Shown here piece after piece: positions 6,718 through 7,959 of a stretch of DNA of 7,959 bases. The notes beneath the pieces were generated by a model. It ran no database searches. It saw only the letters and a list, made by a program, of their open reading frames with translations, and was not told the origin of the DNA. The stretch is from contig SLFV01000129.1 in assembly GCA_007124075.1 (NCBI GenBank), forward strand, positions 1-7,959. The letters are read 5' to 3'. Source of the DNA: Roseimaritima sp. GTDB lineage: Bacteria > Planctomycetota > Planctomycetia > Pirellulales > Pirellulaceae. The translations under genes and the position numbers were made by a program. Numbering within the stretch: position 1 is the stretch's first letter; every line of letters begins with the position of its first letter.

Positions 6718-7959
6718 CGATTGATTCGCACTGGACTGGTCGCATGTTTAATTGCCGACCGCATTTCGTCGGGACGTGGTTCCTTGCCGGTAAACAGCTT
6801 GTACTGGTAACACGCCTGTCGCACAAACATATCAACGCCGGTGATGACACGACAACCGACTCGTTTGGCTTCTTTGATCAGCAAAGTTTGCTCGGGATTG
6901 TAAATGGTGTCGAAAACAACCATTCCGCTGCCAACGCTTAGCTGCTGGAATTCATAAGGCGTGTCATCCCATTTGGGAAACATGCCAATCGGAGTGCAAT
7001 TGACCAATAAACGCGGTTTCACGTCGTATCGACGATCCCAGGAAATTGCATTGCAGCCCAGTTCTTTCGCCAGCGCCCGCGCCCGCTGTTCCGTCCGCCC
7101 CGCGATTGTGATCGTAGCACTGCGGTTCTTTAGCCCCCACCCGATCGCCCTGGCTACACCACCCGCCCCCAAGATCAGGACGGGAAAGTTTTCATACTTG
7201 TCCTGGCCTGCTGTCAGTGGAAATGCGGCCATGATGCAGTCCATCGCCGCACGATAGTCGGTGTTGTAACCCAGGACTTGGTCGTCATCCATCAGCAAGG
7301 TGTTGACAGCTCCGATGCCCGTCGCAGCCGACTCTGCTTGATTGCACAGGTCCAAGGCATGTTCTTTGTGAGGGATCGTTACGCTCAACCCCCGAATCCC
7401 AAGCTGGGGACAATGCTGAACCAATTCTTGTAATTCGTCGGCGGGCACATGCAGAGGTAGGTAGCAGGCGTTTAGCTGATCGGTGATGAAGGCCTGATTA
7501 TGAATCACCGGGCCATGGCTATGACCAACCGGATCACCGACAACACCAAATAGCTCCGTCTCCGGTGTAATCGATTCGTAGCGATACAGATCCTTCATTT
7601 GTATCCAATTGATCTGTCCTGGCGCCAAAACTCGCTCCGTGCTGAAGGTTGCAAAGCTGAAGGGCGATCCGAAGCGGCCCGCTAGCAACCGACTGACCAG
7701 CCCAATTTCACCCATGCACAGCCCGATGGTCGGCGTCTTGACTTTCTGCAACAGTTCAAACATCCGCAGGTTGTCACTGAAACGATTGGCCATGGTCGCG
7801 ATTTTGACGATGTCTGCGTCCTCGGCTACCATCGCGGCGTGAAGGGTTTCTAAGTTTTGAGGGGTTTCCTCAAAATCGTGAAAGCTAATAATCCGTTTCG
7901 TGTGTCCATACCGAGGAATCGATCCGGCGACATCGGCTTCGATATCGACATATTCAACA
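6714..7959 (-). CDS. Bifunctional 3-dehydroquinate dehydratase / shikimate dehydrogenase (5' end beyond window)
   Basis: 414 residues are visible, running to the right edge with no stop in frame; the N-terminus is outside. Residues 1-80 are the C-terminal half of type I dehydroquinase (AroD): VEYVDIEADVA, then SFHDFEE with the catalytic His27, DADIVKIATMA with the Schiff-base Lys52, and GEIGLVSRL...GSPFSFA and APGQI. After a short linker, shikimate dehydrogenase (AroE) starts at about 136: GVVGDPVGHSHGP, SVTIPHKE (catalytic Lys198), GAVNTLL, GYNTDY (Asp234), the dinucleotide loop LGAGGVARA (263-271), AGRTEQRAR for NADP, VNCTPIGM, and a C-terminal ITGVDMFVRQA helix. Together these do shikimate steps 3 and 4: dehydroquinate to dehydroshikimate to shikimate. 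The D-then-E order matches plant enzymes and chlamydial AroDE. The second serine of the shikimate-binding SxS motif is Gly149. The stop overlaps the start of the downstream acetyltransferase gene. Confidence 0.95.
   Translation of the reverse strand, partial: VEYVDIEADVAGSIPRYGHTKRIISFHDFEETPQNLETLHAAMVAEDADIVKIATMANRFSDNLRMFELLQKVKTPTIGLCMGEIGLVSRLLAGRFGSPFSFATFSTERVLAPGQINWIQMKDLYRYESITPETELFGVVGDPVGHSHGPVIHNQAFITDQLNACYLPLHVPADELQELVQHCPQLGIRGLSVTIPHKEHALDLCNQAESAATGIGAVNTLLMDDDQVLGYNTDYRAAMDCIMAAFPLTAGQDKYENFPVLILGAGGVARAIGWGLKNRSATITIAGRTEQRARALAKELGCNAISWDRRYDVKPRLLVNCTPIGMFPKWDDTPYEFQQLSVGSGMVVFDTIYNPEQTLLIKEAKRVGCRVITGVDMFVRQACYQYKLFTGKEPRPDEMRSAIKHATSPVRINR

Overview
The window looks like chromosomal DNA of a planctomycete, probably close to Rhodopirellula/Pirellulaceae. 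The evidence is a fused type I dehydroquinase-shikimate dehydrogenase, a protein with the planctomycete-type N-terminal 'VDYGYQP..GGVEYIVQV' segment, a PSP1/RicT protein with a Cys-rich tail, a GH10-like pseudoenzyme, moderate GC content and mostly weak ribosome binding sites. This placement is inference from gene content; there is no marker gene such as rRNA. I see no tRNA, rRNA, CRISPR array, insertion sequence or phage gene.

Layout. Bases 1-1876 (minus strand) hold accD, the carboxyltransferase beta subunit of acetyl-CoA carboxylase. Two bases after its stop comes a Ser/Thr protein kinase gene that runs off the left edge. A divergent intergenic region (1877-2161) separates them from a plus-strand gene (2162-3670) for a GH10-like TIM-barrel protein that lacks the expected catalytic glutamates. 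After a 185-base gap, a plus-strand gene (3856-5436) encodes a 526-residue low-complexity protein with one C-terminal membrane segment. It converges, with 11 bases between the stops, on a minus-strand PSP1/RicT-like gene (5448-6002). A small plus-strand ORF (6033-6386) is possible, but its 3' end lies antisense to the next gene. The right end (6253-7959, minus strand) is a two-gene operon. It has an aroD-aroE fusion (5' end outside the window) and an ArgA-like GNAT acetyltransferase, joined by an ATGA stop/start overlap.

How they fit together. The right end is amino-acid biosynthesis: steps 3 and 4 of the shikimate pathway on one polypeptide, coupled to a probable amino-acid N-acetyltransferase. 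The left end pairs fatty-acid synthesis (malonyl-CoA supply) with a protein kinase in a translationally coupled arrangement. The two central plus-strand genes are lineage-type proteins of unknown role. The observations most worth following are the apparent catalytic loss in the GH10-like protein, the accD-kinase coupling with an unusual HRD-x-Cys catalytic loop, and the possible antisense small gene.
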